Source: Ligula intestinalis (taxonomy: Eukaryota > Platyhelminthes > Cestoda > Diphyllobothriidea > Diphyllobothriidae). From it: 64,000 bases of DNA. The position numbers and the translations under genes were made by a program. The notes beneath the pieces are model-generated. The model ran no database searches, was not told where the DNA came from, and saw only the letters and a program-made list of their open reading frames with translations. The DNA lies in the NCBI GenBank assembly GCA_036362985.1, contig JAYGXS010000005.1:1214962-1278961 (forward strand). Direction: 5' to 3'. The stretch's first letter is position 1. Every line of letters starts with the position of its first letter. Of the stretch, positions 1-11,149 are shown in pieces.

Positions 1-448
1 CACGTTCTTCAAATTTTATACTTAAAGAAAGAGTATCTTTCGGTTTTAAAAAGTTTTACAATTGCCGAATAATTTTCTAACCTACTGACTGCTAGAAACG
101 AATTTAAGGTTTAAAAACTGCGCACTGTGTACATCCTGTAGGTTTATAATTTTGATTAGAGCACAGCATAAGTTTATGTTAGTCAGCCTGCCGGCTTTTC
201 AAAGAGCTTCTTTCCGACTTCCCGAAAAAGAATATACTCAGTGAAAAAAAATATATTTACTTGTGTAGCATGCATTTTTCTCATCGATTTTCAATGCCCT
301 TCGGGAAGGTTACTAACTTCCGTGTCCTAACGATAGCACTGCACGGAGTCTAAGCAGTGGTTCTACTCGGAGCACTACAATCATCAGGACGAATCTCGGT
401 TACTGGAAAAAGACCGAAGACATCAGAATGAAGGATTTCTAATACAAG
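1..448. other. AT-rich stretch, nothing recognised
   Basis: No convincing open frame, RNA or element is visible here. The only open frame is a short chance one on the minus strand that runs into the Penelope terminal repeat beginning near 449. Confidence 0.6.
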
Positions 449-600
449 CGAACATGCGAGTCCCAAGAAGTAATTGAGAAGTAGAAGATGACTCAATCGC
501 TGGGGCAATATGTTTATTCGCCTGACGTCCGTCACAAATTCAGAATCAGAAACATACTCACAGAACAGTAACAGAAACAGTTTGTGTGTGCACAGGGTTC
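449..600 (-). repeat. PLE-1 terminal repeat, solo copy
   Basis: The sequence matches the terminal repeat of the Penelope element at 20.2 kb. It starts with ATACAAGCGAACATGCGAG and continues through a GCTGGGGCAATATGTTTATT block to CCTGACG. The same repeat recurs at 4829, 20211, 21990, 49279 and 50019. It is written in the orientation in which the parent element codes on the minus strand. The copy is diverged, and the part after CCTGACG is shortened. Assignment to a Penelope-like element comes from the intact context at 20-22 kb. Confidence 0.75.
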
Positions 601-614
601 TGCCATAGAATTTA

Positions 615-690
615 AACGTACGACGGATTTCGAAACATCAGGTAAATAAACATATTGTCCCAGCGATCGAGTTGTCTTCTACTTCTGAAT
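615..690 (+). repeat. Inverted fragment of PLE-1 terminal repeat
   Basis: The reverse complement of the PLE-1 terminal block appears here: AAATAAACATATTGTCCCAG followed by CGATCGAGT and a CTTCTACTTCT run. It lies about 15 bases from the forward copy at 449-600, so the two form an inverted pair. A similar pairing is seen at 49.3-49.75 kb. Confidence 0.7.
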
Positions 691-789
691 GAAGGATTCA
701 TTGTGCACAGAGCCATGAGTTGCTATCCTAGGCAGTAGTGGTCACTGGTGGAGCCAGGGCTTGGGTCTACTGCGTCCAACCAGGCTTGT

Positions 790-1010
790 GGGAGTCTGTG
801 ACAGTGGTCTATGATTGGTGTTTTTCATTGCCCGAGAGGGGCATTGTGCCATTGCTGCATCGTGTGTGTTCAAGGCAGCTGCCACTATCTGGACGCACGT
901 GAGCGCACGCAGGAAAGTCGGTCAAGGGTCTTCAAGCCAGCGGACCGAAAAGCTCTCCCCACGAAGTTGCGAGACAGTGGGCGGTGAGCAAGGGGGTCGG
1001 CCAGCCATGT
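790..1010 (-). repeat. Interspersed repeat D, minus copy
   Basis: Read on the minus strand this segment carries GAAGACCCTTGACCGACTTT followed by a CGTGCG/CGCAC-rich stretch. The same order of blocks is seen at 48690-48870 and 63440-63660 on the plus strand, and weakly near 27.5 kb. No protein is recognisable in any copy, so this is best called an unclassified dispersed repeat. It could be the untranslated end of an element. Confidence 0.5.
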
Positions 1011-1106
1011 TGGCTAACTAAGGCAAACTGTAACCCTAAATACCCTACCATATAGCACACAGTCACTTGTAGACCGGGGCGTTCCTACCTCCTTGCTTCT
1101 GTATAT

Positions 1107-1493
1107 ATGCCACAAAAACGATCCTACTTTGTTGTCTTCATTGTTTGCCTCTCTGTCTCTATCGGTCTCTTTGCGTCTAGTTACATTGAACTGCAGAAGC
1201 GACAGAATCAAATAAAATGTAAATCGCTGGCGGGGAGGAGTGGGAGTATTCGGAAACGCATGACTCGAAAATTGCATCACAATCAACCTCGGCGTCCCAG
1301 CTCAATTCGCTTCAAGGCGACCCTGCCATCTTCATCTTCTTCCTCTCCGTCGTCGACACTGTCACCCCCTCGTTCTCCTCCCAATCCACCCTCCTCCTTC
1401 ATCGACATCCTCGCGACGACAACAACAACAACAACAAAACTATCAGCATCATCATCATCATCACCACTACTACCACCATCATCATCATCATAA
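1107..1493 (+). CDS. Doubtful ORF with N-terminal hydrophobic segment
   Basis: A 128-residue open frame starts at an ATG. Residues about 6-28 are hydrophobic (YFVVFIVCLSVSIGLFAS), as in a signal anchor. Residues about 50-65 are basic. The last half is runs of Ser, Pro and Thr encoded by trinucleotide repeats. No family is recognised. Because the second half is simple repeat and no splice structure is evident, chance is the likelier explanation. Confidence 0.15.
   Translation: MPQKRSYFVVFIVCLSVSIGLFASSYIELQKRQNQIKCKSLAGRSGSIRKRMTRKLHHNQPRRPSSIRFKATLPSSSSSSPSSTLSPPRSPPNPPSSFIDILATTTTTTTKLSASSSSSPLLPPSSSS
1421..1493. repeat. Trinucleotide microsatellites (ACA)n and (CAT)n
   Basis: Runs of ACA repeats pass into CAT/ATC and ACT/ACC repeats. 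They are imperfect and flanked upstream by TTC/TCC-rich sequence. Confidence 0.85.
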
Positions 1494-2214
1494 TGCACAT
1501 GAGGCATGCTACTAAAATTTGGCTCGCGTCTGTATCCGACAGTGTGACAGAAGCTAATTGCAACTCACGCTCATAAAGTCTGAAAGCCCTCTACTTGTCA
1601 GAGAACCGCTGCTAAAAGATTGTCGCCCTCCCTTTCCCCTCAGCCCACCACTCCTAAAAACATTTGCTTCCCCTGCGACTGCTCCAGGCGACACACATAC
1701 GCATGCAAGCTCGAGCAGTTGCTCGTCGTGACTAGGCTTTCTTGATGGGCTGTAAACTTGTCGGACAACAAGAACATACACTAGAAAGGATTGGGAATGG
1801 TGTGGATGATGATGATAACAACTAAAAAATTGCACTTGATACAGGGCGTAAAACGGTGTGAAAGAGGGGGGAGGGAGGACGGCCGGAGACTCGTTGGAAG
1901 TGTCGACCGAGGGCTACGCCCAGTTATTTGACGAACATCAGGCAAACCGCTGGGGAGGGTGGGGGGCCGGTGAAGCCGAACCGTCGTCTGCAGATTACCT
2001 GCATGCGCAGGTCGCCGAGGAACGGGGCCGAGACGGGAGCACAGCAGTATCTCCACAAAAGTACTCCATTCCCTACATATGACGACGCCTGCATATACAC
2101 AACCAGGGTACTGTAATGCACCACGATACTGAACGGGTTATTGAAGGGGATTGAAGGCCTTGACTTCGGCGCGAGCCCAGGATGTACTCGAGGCCCTTTC
2201 CTCTCTCTCTCACC

Positions 2215-2410
2215 CCTCGTTGATGAACGTTCACCGATCGCTATCGAAAAGTCAACGAGCTAGTGGCTCAATGACTGAAACGTTAGTCTCTGATCGAAAA
2301 GGCCGCAGGTTCGAGCCTCGATTGGTGCACCACTTGGGCTGGTTATGGCCGGCTGACGACGGCCAATGAGCCAGAAATGGCCATTCCAGCCAGCCCCAAC
2401 GTCTTCGGCG
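2215..2410 (+). repeat. SINE-2 copy (tRNA-derived) with 5' TIR-like segment
   Basis: The unit begins with TTGATGAACGTTCACCGATC, a segment shared with 56.43 and 60.06 kb. A tRNA-like head follows (GTGGCTCAATGACTG as a degenerate A box, GGTTCGAGCCTC as a good B box at about 2310). The diagnostic tail is GGTTATGGCCGGCTGACGAC and then AGCCAGAAATGGCCATTCCA. The same tail recurs at 54.5, 56.53 and 60.35 kb. Internal Pol III boxes plus a shared non-tRNA body are the definition of a SINE. The family name used here is local to this window. Confidence 0.7.
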
Positions 2411-3139
2411 GCTACAGTACATCATTTTGCTCAGCCCTCTGCTAAGAAGAAGGCTTACGGCTTTATTCTTCTGCGTTCTAAAATTCTTCCTGAGGTCCAT
2501 CAGCGGTAAAAGCGGCACTAAAAAACAAGCAGCATTTATTGGGGACAGGTGCCGAGTAAACACTACTGACTTCAGTCAGGATGTGACTACCTGCGCCAGA
2601 TCGATAAATCTACTGACTGAGTTCTTATTGGAGGCCCCAGCTTCAATTAATTTCCGGCTTGCCTTGCTTTTGGTGTGGGCGAAGTTATACCCGTGACCCG
2701 TTTCGCAGGTGTGAGCAACAATTTGTGATAATCCGTTACTCCATCTTTCTTTTCTCGCATGAATTCAGACTCGGTCATAATGCTTCTCAGATGCCCTCTG
2801 TATTCTTCCAATCAGAGGCAACAGCGAATGCTATTCAGTTATTCAGGAAAAAACTGGCCGATTTTTTAAGCACTTTTGAAGTCAAAATTAATTGCTATTT
2901 TTGGTCCCACAGAACGTTCTTCCGCCTTCTATTTTCACAGTGTTTTGCACAACATTTTACATGTTCAATAAATGATGCATATCCTTTAATAACTATTCTA
3001 AAATTTTCTAAGAGTATGTAAGTCCACCGGAATAATGGCTTTATTCGTCTGAGTTTCCGAACTCTAACTGAGGTCCATTACCAGTGATAAAAAAAGCCGC
3101 AAAAAAGGACAGGCAACAGATATTGGTGGCAAACACCAA

Positions 3140-3420
3140 TTAAACACCAGTGACGTCTGTTATAATCTTGCCAAACGACAATATGTTTACCGTCCAACAA
3201 TGTTTTGCTCGAATCCCGAAAGGAGAACACAACAGCAAGGGCGCAAGCATGGAAGTACCTAGTACAACGTATTTTAAACAAGCAACGCCTTACAAGATCA
3301 GACCAACCAGACAGTGTCCTCGAATGGGTAGCAGCTCTACTGCCTTTCTGGCTCATCCGACTGATACGATAGATTCCTAATCCTGACCGCAGCTTGCGCG
3401 TCACTTGCATGTATACAAAA
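3140..3420 (+). repeat. Interspersed repeat E, copy 1
   Basis: This segment aligns by eye with 55270-55530 over about 250 bases. Shared blocks include TTATAATCTTGC, TCGAATCCC, GGAGAACACAACAGC and GGCGCAAG, then AAGATCAGACC/AAGATAGGTC and a shared GATTCCTAATC/GAGTCCTAATC near the end. No protein is evident, and the origin is unknown. Confidence 0.6.
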
Positions 3421-4828
3421 GAAACAGAGTGAAGCTTAGAGATCATTATATGCGAACTCAAAATAAATATTCGAGATGAAGACCCAGAATCTCGCATCAA
3501 GCTTTGCTGCCGCGTAGACAACTGGACGAGACAGTAAGAAGACCAAGTACAAAACGACGAGGCGTCGTCAAATTCGCTCCTGCATACAGGGCGTTACGCA
3601 GTCGACGAGACCCCTTAATTGGTATCTCCAGCAAAAATGTAGATACAACAATCTACGCTGGAAGAAATTTGAGCTAATTGGCCCGTTAACTATTACAACT
3701 GATTGCTGACATGATTTTTGAATATCTCGAAATAAGTCTGAGAAGCAGTTTAAAACGGGCGTCATTTAAACCACCATTTCTAATAATCTACTCTTCAGGC
3801 TCGACTTCAGCCATGATTTTCTCATACTGCATCGAGAGCTGAAAACGGAAAGTTGGGACATATATGTGACTTGTTAGACCGGTTAGACACAGTTATCAAC
3901 CAGATGTTGCGATGGTAGGTCAGCTCGCGGACACTAAAATTGGCACACAAAGTTCTACTAATAAAAACCAAGTAGTCACCTTATTTACCGCGTTAAAATA
4001 ATAAACACTGATCACGATAGTACAAGCCCACTGACGTATTTTTGCGAATCGAGAACACATTTCAGCTGAAATTGCACGAGACGATACCTATACTGCATCT
4101 TTCTTTCGAATGGAGTCCGGCGCTGCTAAATTCTACCATACATGCACTTGCTTAATTTCCGCTCAAACTCCCCAAGAAGTCGTACTGCATTCGCTTACAG
4201 TCAGCGTCGTTGATTAGTTTTCTGTAGACGTCGATAGGAACCCAACAGACAGCTCCCTCAACCCAAAACTCAGTTCCCCACCAGTGCAAGCTCCAGGCGA
4301 ACAGAACTGAATGGTATGTACTAATACAACAGCCTGTTCCTTGTTTAAGGGCAGGAAGGTCTGCCTCGTTTCGCCCGTTGGTAATACGAGCTCATCTATC
4401 TGGCTCGAGATTTACAAATCGACCGCTCTCTCATCTCACATCAATCAGATTCCCCTGTGCACCATACCTAGTTTCATCCCTTACAAAAAACCGGCTCATG
4501 CTCTTCAATGTTCGTTAATGCGAATTTCTGAAAGTCGGCAGTTGTAGAGCCTCCAACCCGAAGGTTTACTTCTTAAAGGCTGCACAATAAATAGGATGGC
4601 CAGCGTATTTAAGTTATCTTTTCGAATCGAAAAGCACTTTTCAGAATTTCGGTTGAGATTTCATGAGATAGTGAATCTTCTGTATATTCTTCTCTTAACG
4701 AAGCAAAATTAGCTCCCAAGCCTTAACAAATGGCTGCTTGAGGAGTGCGAACATGCCATGAGTGAATGCTCTCCATTCCCTAATTGCTACATGAGGCCTG
4801 TTCCGTTCATGACGTTAGAGAATCTGCC
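3421..4828. other. No recognised feature
   Basis: The stretch is AT-rich. Only short open frames without splice-site context or recognisable motifs are present. Confidence 0.5.
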
Positions 4829-4956
4829 AATACAAGCGAACATACGAGTCCCGAGAAGTAGAAGACTCAATTGCTGGGACAAGACTATTATTCGCCCAAC
4901 TTTTTGTAATCTGTCGCGGATCCCTCATCCAAAACATAAGCAGAAACAGTAGTGCC
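4829..4956 (-). repeat. PLE-1 terminal repeat, cut by assembly gap
   Basis: The copy starts GCCAATACAAGCGAACATAC and includes TTGCTGGGACAAG, TATTCGCC and GTCGCGGATCCCTCATC before running into the N tract. It is a diverged copy of the terminal repeat at 20211-20400. The repeat probably contributed to the assembly break. Confidence 0.75.
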
Positions 4957-5056
4957 NNNNNNNNNNNNNNNNNNNNNNNNNNNNNNNNNNNNNNNNNNNN
5001 NNNNNNNNNNNNNNNNNNNNNNNNNNNNNNNNNNNNNNNNNNNNNNNNNNNNNNNN
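4957..5056. other. Assembly gap (100 N)
   Basis: Exactly 100 N bases, a conventional placeholder for a gap of unknown size. It lies directly inside or beside a multicopy Penelope terminus, so the sequence on the two sides may not be adjacent. Confidence 0.99.
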
Positions 5057-6069
5057 CCAAAATATTCCACACCCGCCGCTTTTACCGTTATTCGGGGCAG
5101 GGACAGCGTCGAACACAATCTAGAACCGACCAATAAAGGGTTTCAATTATCCCTCAAACAAAATGTTTAGCGACGCTGAAAACCAGCAGACAAAGGAATG
5201 TAGGCATCTGTTTAAATCCCTAGCCGCCACTGACGCAATCGACAATCACTTCTCTAGCTGTGAGGACACTCATAATAGCGAGTTCGGCTAACTGCATATT
5301 GTGGGTTAATACCACACCATAGATTGACGCTGTCCCCTGTAACCGGCCGGCGAAGGACTCCCGTGAGAAGCTGAGTCAGTCGGGACGTCGACCCCACAGA
5401 CCTGAGAAGAGCTCCTGATTAGTTCTCTTCAAGTTTTTAGTTGACCGCTTCAGATGACACATTTCGTACGACTTCGCCCTCCGGTCGGCTCAGTACATAA
5501 CGGGACTGCAGATGTCCTCACAAGAAGTGACAGTCCGAATAGCCACCAGAGTTCCGCACGCGTCAAGCGCTACAGCATCGATCGAAATTTCCCACTTGCA
5601 GAAAACGGAGGCTCAAGTTAGCCTTACCCAGTCTCCAACTTGGCCCTTAGATGGAGGTCCAGTCCGCAAGACAGCGGTAGCCAAAAGAGCTGATTTGTTG
5701 GTTACAGTTTCGTCCTATTCTTGGGGCCCAAAAACGTACCACTCACAGAGACCTCGAATGCCGAAGAGGTTTCGATATCTAACAACATTTTAAACACGCT
5801 GGCTAGTCTAAAGCAGGAAAAGCAGTTCTTCAAACACTACCACAGTACCGACCTAGCGTAGGAATACAGCTTAGCCTACCAGCAAGTGGCTATTCACAAA
5901 ATAGAAAACATGCAATGGAATCTCTCTACTGATGTTTCGGCTACGAAAGATGAAGAAGTTAGTAGACAGAAAGTTAGCATGTGGTTAAAAAATCCCTGTC
6001 GATAGGTTCACGGCCTGAGGCAAAGCACTTTAGTATAAAAGCCCACAAAAAGGCGAGCACAGCAGGGAT
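5057..6069. other. No recognised feature, downstream flank of COX5B
   Basis: No supported gene. An open frame at 5512-5793 on the plus strand has no recognisable motif or splice context. The last part would be the 3' flank of the minus-strand gene that stops at 6070. No clear AATAAA was found close to that stop. Confidence 0.45.
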
Positions 6070-9000
6070 CTATCGAATTTCCGAGAGGTTCGCCATGTCG
6101 ATCTTTCTTCGAATTTGTCCATAGGCGGCTTTATACTTGTTCCAGTTGATTAGCAACTTGTCCATCATCTCTGTTGCGCCCGGCGAGCTTCTGGTCATGG
6201 TCTTGCTTTCCTCAAGCAAATTCTGCAACACCTGTTCCGCGTTCTCTAATTCCTTCACAAGTTTTGCATTTTCGGGCTCATTCTTCACTCTGTTCCAGTA
6301 CCGGTCTCTAGCAGCCTCGTATTCATTATAATCTACCAGCTTAAACCAGTGGCCGCACCTGCACCGTGTTGGAATGCCTTTGTAGAGGAGCAGGTAGCTG
6401 ATGTGATGATTATCGTCATGACCTGGGAGGGGGGAAGAGAGAAGATAAAAGCAAATAATCGTTATGGGAATGGCAACTGAAAACTCGTACCACACTAGGT
6501 ATAAATCGAAAAACAAGAAACAGGAAAAGAACAGGGGTTGCTACAAAATCAAATCAAGGAGAATCTGAAAGAAGTCTAACGACACAGCAGGTGTGGAGAT
6601 GTACTGACCGAATCGAAGAAATAAATTTGGCTAAAAGTAAACATTAACTTTTTATAGTACTTTCTATTTCAGGTCACACCATGTCCAATAGATGAGAATT
6701 GATTCAGAGACCTGAATCGTTCACGGCGGTAGCGTCAACAACCGGTGCCAGAGTGCAAATTCGAAACGCCGCGTAATACCCTTCTTAGCACGAAGTCAGT
6801 GACCCGGCTTAAGACGATGGGTGACAGAATAGAATCTTGTGAAACGCCGTTCTGAATTGTGAGCAGTTGTTGTGAAACAGAATTCACGCACGGTTGGAAC
6901 GACTGCTGACCACAGTATAGCCGATTTTTGCCGACTTACCGTTTACATCTATTATTTGCTACAGCGAGTCAAGATTAAAGGCGCTGGACGCCGTAGCAAA
7001 GGGGACAAACCAAACGACCGTCGGTTGCTGCTGGTAACCACAGCTGAACTCAGGAATGTGCCGTGGCATGTAAATCCTTGTCGAACTCGAAGTCTGGTTT
7101 TGGTCTTGTCGTAGATTCGGGTGCCCTGTGAAACCGGCTGAAAGTGACAACAAAAATACTTGAAGTGCTGTCGATGATGTTACGAGGCGGCTTAAGTTCA
7201 CGCCGCCCGAACGACATTCCCACGCCAAGCGTCTATTCTGATCACACCCAACGCAAGCCAGACAGCCGGTCCGGGCACGCAGACAAAATGCATTGACTGA
7301 CACCTGCGCCCAGCTCATGCCAAACGGTAGACTAACACACAAACTCTCATGACTCACCTAGCCAATGAAGTCATGTCTTTCTTGCATATACCATCTAATT
7401 GGTCCAACCTTGTACATACGTGTTCACTTCCTCTAAAGTAGGCTGTACTAGGTTTGCTTTAAGATTTATACTTTAGTCCACTTGTCATTTTTTCTCTCTT
7501 TGGGGCTCACATGAGGCGTAGTTAGACGGCGAATATTTCAGCTTGGCCACCGTTACAACAGATGAGACCTAAACCACGCTAGTTCTCACGGTTTATTTTT
7601 TCTCCCTCCTTTTTTAGTAGGTCACTTCACTAAGCGAGGACATCGATAGCAGACTTGTAGGCATTAGCAGGGATAAAGTCTTCTTCAGACGTTTTGTTGT
7701 AACGTGGCATCAATAACTTAGTGATTATTTTCTTGTGAGAGGGAGACTCATACCACATGGGTCGGTATCGGATAGGAATCTGCCGCAGAGGGCATGAGAC
7801 TAAGAAAAGCAATCGAATTTAAAGGTGCTTACGCCAGAGCCCGGCCTTGTCAGCAGCAATAAATCTGTCACTCACATCGCAAAAAGGCACTGAGTGGAGA
7901 AGACCTGCCAATTGTAAGCGAATAAATTGGCGGAGGTTTCAGGCGTAACCAATTTTATTAAGGTCTACACTTCAGCTCACTAGTATTTGTGACTATCTAT
8001 GGTGGACTAGCCGAAATTATTTCGAAGGATCGCCGTTAAGGGGCCTGACGCAGGCTGTCAGGACCGATAAGACTAGGGCTCTCAAGCAGATCCAGCCAAC
8101 GAAATGCTAGGTGATTCTGAAAATTTATTTCACTGCTTCAAAAACTGTGGAGTTCAAGGATGACTAAGTTCTACTATATTCTTCTTCAACACGGATGGAA
8201 AAGCGTAGCGATAAGTTTGTGCTAAGCGCCTTCGTCGCAGACTTTTCGTAATATTGCGACAACCGGTTCTTGCTGAGAAGTGAACTTTCTCGCTTACAAA
8301 GGATAAAATGCTTGATCAATAGCCGTTGGCGATTTCAACACGAGACATGGATCTACTAACATCAGCTTGACCACGGAATTTTGAACTGACTAGTTTTCAG
8401 TTTAGTTGGCCGTGCAACTGTAGCCTGAATGCCAAATTAACCTACGCCTGCAACGATGCTGAAAACTTGTGTGGGCGGCAACCGGCGGGCTCCGGTCAAC
8501 AAAGCTCGAAATCCTTCTACCGCCACGCCGAGGATTACGTTCAAAGTGTTCAATATGGTGGCTATTTTTAGAGTTGCCTGGCTCAGTCCTGTCATTCTAG
8601 CCTCCGTTAATGATCAGCAGAACACAGCGGGTCTTTTAATCGGTTCTAACTATTAAGATTAAAAGACTTCTTCGTCGTGCTGTTAGGCATCTGGTGCTGG
8701 CCTGTAGACAGAAATGACGTAAGAGTAACATTAAAACCGATTGATGGGTCCTCACATATGAAATGAATAATGCGAAAGTAACGCTTCTAGAGTAATCAAA
8801 CTCTGTGATGAAAAGAACACAAAATCCAGTAACACTCGGCCTGCCAATGAGCGCGGCAACATCTTTTCTTTCACGTAAGCGAAAATAAGTCGTGAATACT
8901 CAAGCAGCTTTAATGTCAAGTCATCAGAAACGAGGAATAAGATGGGCAGTCGAATCAGGAAAAACAGAAGTGGCGGTTGTGGTTTCCAAATACTGTAGGC

Positions 9001-10593
9001 AGGAAGCGCTCGTACAGGACCCTAATTCGGTGAAAAGTCATATGATACTTTTTGTTGCCTAACGGGCACAATGCAAGCAGAGCAGACTTAATACGACTTG
9101 TAAAGCTTTTAGAAATACCAGAGGCGCACACGGCGATGGCGATCTATTGTTTTCCAAACGAGAGCCTCACTTCGACCTGTGGATAGGGTCTCTTTTTGAA
9201 AACTGAATCAGAACACGGTATAACCAATCATCCACCAACACAAGTCATTAGTTAAAATTTTTGGATAAAGTACGGACCTCCTTGACTGTTCAAACTGCTC
9301 AGTCGCAGTTACACTCAAATGTCAGGGTGTCTTAAAAATGAACTATCACTGAGGTAGCAGATGCTCTGTAAGGCATAAGTTTAAAAAAACCTACTTCGGT
9401 AGAACTTTGTTTCGGGCGGCGACGTCATAAGTACGATTTTTTTGTTCACAATTCTTGAAACAGGTGAATTCTCGGAATGGTCCATCTGGCATAGCCTTTC
9501 CACATTTCCAATGAGACCTTTGAATCGCCGTTTCTCGACAGAAAGCGACTCGAAACACCAACTATGTATATGTATCAGTACCGGACTCCTGGTGCTGCGA
9601 GTTTTATTACCAATCGTGCCATATAGTTTCGCTGTTATGACTTACGTCCCGAACCACTTTTATGATCGGTGCCGTCAATACTCACTGAACAAACTCGAAT
9701 GCAAATGGTATCTAAGCGGTCAAACAGGTTTAAGATAATTTCTGAGATTACTGCTCCTTTGAAAATGTGACATACTCGGGGAATTATAAGCAATCCGTTT
9801 AGGTCAAACAGCAAATAGCATTGAGAACCCTTCATTAAATTTTACCTAAACTGTCAAAAGCAAAAGGGCCTAAAGGCGAATTAATATTTTGTATGAGAAC
9901 ACTATCGGTCGAAACTACTTTGAGGCAAAGTCTATCAGACGGAAATACAAGGAAAAATTGCACAAACTCGGTGTTGTTAGAAAGCTGACAGGAATATATG
10001 ATTGCACACGAAATATACAAAATTGTTATTAATTACGGAATTAACTACATAAAGCCATTCAAAATACTACTAATTGAAACTAGGTGATTAAGAGGGGGCG
10101 GAGGTAAAGTGAAGAGTACTCACAAAACGCAAGCTGACTTAAATCACAAGGAGCATGGACAACATGCAAATAAATTATCGGGCTAATTACGAGTATGTCT
10201 TACATATGCAACCCATCACACGGCGCTCTTCGTCAAACGGGATCAGATTGGGCTGGTCCTTTGAGGTGAGCCCCGCCTCACGAGTTCTTACGTCGGTATA
10301 ACTTATCTAAAACTACATAAAAGTCGAGGAATGCTCACATCCGCTGCTTCAAGTTCTTCCAAGAGCTCTTGTTGCATCTTACTGAGTGTTTTGGATGGTT
10401 CCTGAGAGAGTGGTGTTGCGCCTGGAAGTCAGGTGATTATAATGAACATACTCGTATCTCGTAGTGCTGGGTTGTTGACAATAAAATTACGAACTCTAGT
10501 ATAGATGCTATTTGGCGGTGCATGAAAAGCTGCACTCGAGAAAAAGCGTGGCCGCAGAAACCAAGGAGCGAAACGAGTAATGATCTTCGCCAT
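6070..10593 (-). CDS. COX5B: Cytochrome c oxidase subunit 5B, nuclear-encoded, four exons
   Basis: A small subunit of mitochondrial complex IV. Exon 1 (10593-10452) starts MAKIITRFAPWFLRPRFFSS, an Arg-rich, acid-free presequence, with an in-frame TGA just upstream. A 30-base intron (GTATGT to TTCCAG) joins in phase to exon 2 (10421-10339), which encodes SKMQQELLEELEAAD. That segment resembles the helical start of mature subunit 5B. Donor GTGAGC leads to exon 3 (7779 to about 7631), containing IPIRYRPMWYESPSHKK and EDFIPANAYK. Exon 4 (6422-6070) follows a long pyrimidine tract. It encodes HDDNHHISYLLLYKG and then RCRCGHWFKLVD, the zinc-site block of the family. About 75-80 charged residues follow to the stop; the usual subunit ends near FKLV. 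Exon 3 lacks a GT donor in the phase exon 4 needs (phase 1), and an in-frame TAG ends it. A micro-exon, a sequence error or a non-canonical junction is needed. Exon 4 is secure; exons 1-3 rest on phase agreement and family layout. Confidence 0.75.
6423..7628 (-). other. COX5B intron 3 (proposed)
   Basis: This is intronic in the proposed COX5B model. The 3' end is a strong acceptor, a run of T and C ending CCCTCCCAG just before 6422. The 5' end is unresolved (see the gene). A minus-strand open frame at 6959-7357 has no recognisable motif. A hidden micro-exon carrying the first cysteine pair of the zinc site could lie here. Confidence 0.45.
7780..10338 (-). other. COX5B intron 2, no other feature seen
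   Basis: About 2.56 kb between donor GTGAGC (10338) and an acceptor GCGGCAG (7780). The sequence is AT-rich with no recognisable transposon, RNA gene or coding exon on either strand. Confidence 0.55.
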
Positions 10594-11149
10594 ACTTCAC
10601 CAAAACGTCAAACCATAAACAAACTCAGGGAGCCCGCCAAGTGATTTACAGTTACTTAAAGTGGGTTTATACCTAAATTGTGCGGGCATAACTTCTATAA
10701 CGGGAGTAAAATAATCTTCTTTAATCACTAGAATCGCTGACCTGACAATTTTATTGTTCATCGAGCATGTAGGCCTTTAACTGTCCTATATATCGGTAAG
10801 GGAAAAGAAAGTAGATCTTCGGAAAATCGAGTTGTACTCGTGAATTTTCGAACAAGTATCACGTGTTCGTCATCAAACTCAATGAAAAAGATGGCTGGAA
10901 ATGTCACAGTAGATGTTTTGTGGGCAGAGGTTACAACGGACGGGGTGGGGATATGGTGGGAGTGTTATGGTGACGGGACTCCCGCGGTGATATGTTGTGC
11001 TGGTGAAGGGAGGGAGGATAAATAGGCAATGCCTTTGAAAACCCTATTAATAACGTGTATAAGCACCTATAAAATTCACCACTTCTAACATAGTATTGGC
11101 AAATAATGAGTAGCATTGTTTTTGCAATATATGTCTGGTTTTTAGAATT
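10594..11149. other. 5' flank of COX5B; no promoter motif assigned
   Basis: Upstream of the COX5B start on the minus strand. No TATA box or trans-splice acceptor can be assigned with confidence. The far end abuts the 3' end of LINE A1. Confidence 0.4.

Noticed and set aside
1283..1507. Asp-rich minus-strand frame
   Set aside because: It is a read-through of trinucleotide repeats on the opposite strand.
6959..7357. 132-residue minus-strand frame inside COX5B intron 3 as an extra exon
   Set aside because: No acceptor/donor pair in phase with exons 3 and 4, and no similarity to the expected zinc-site segment.
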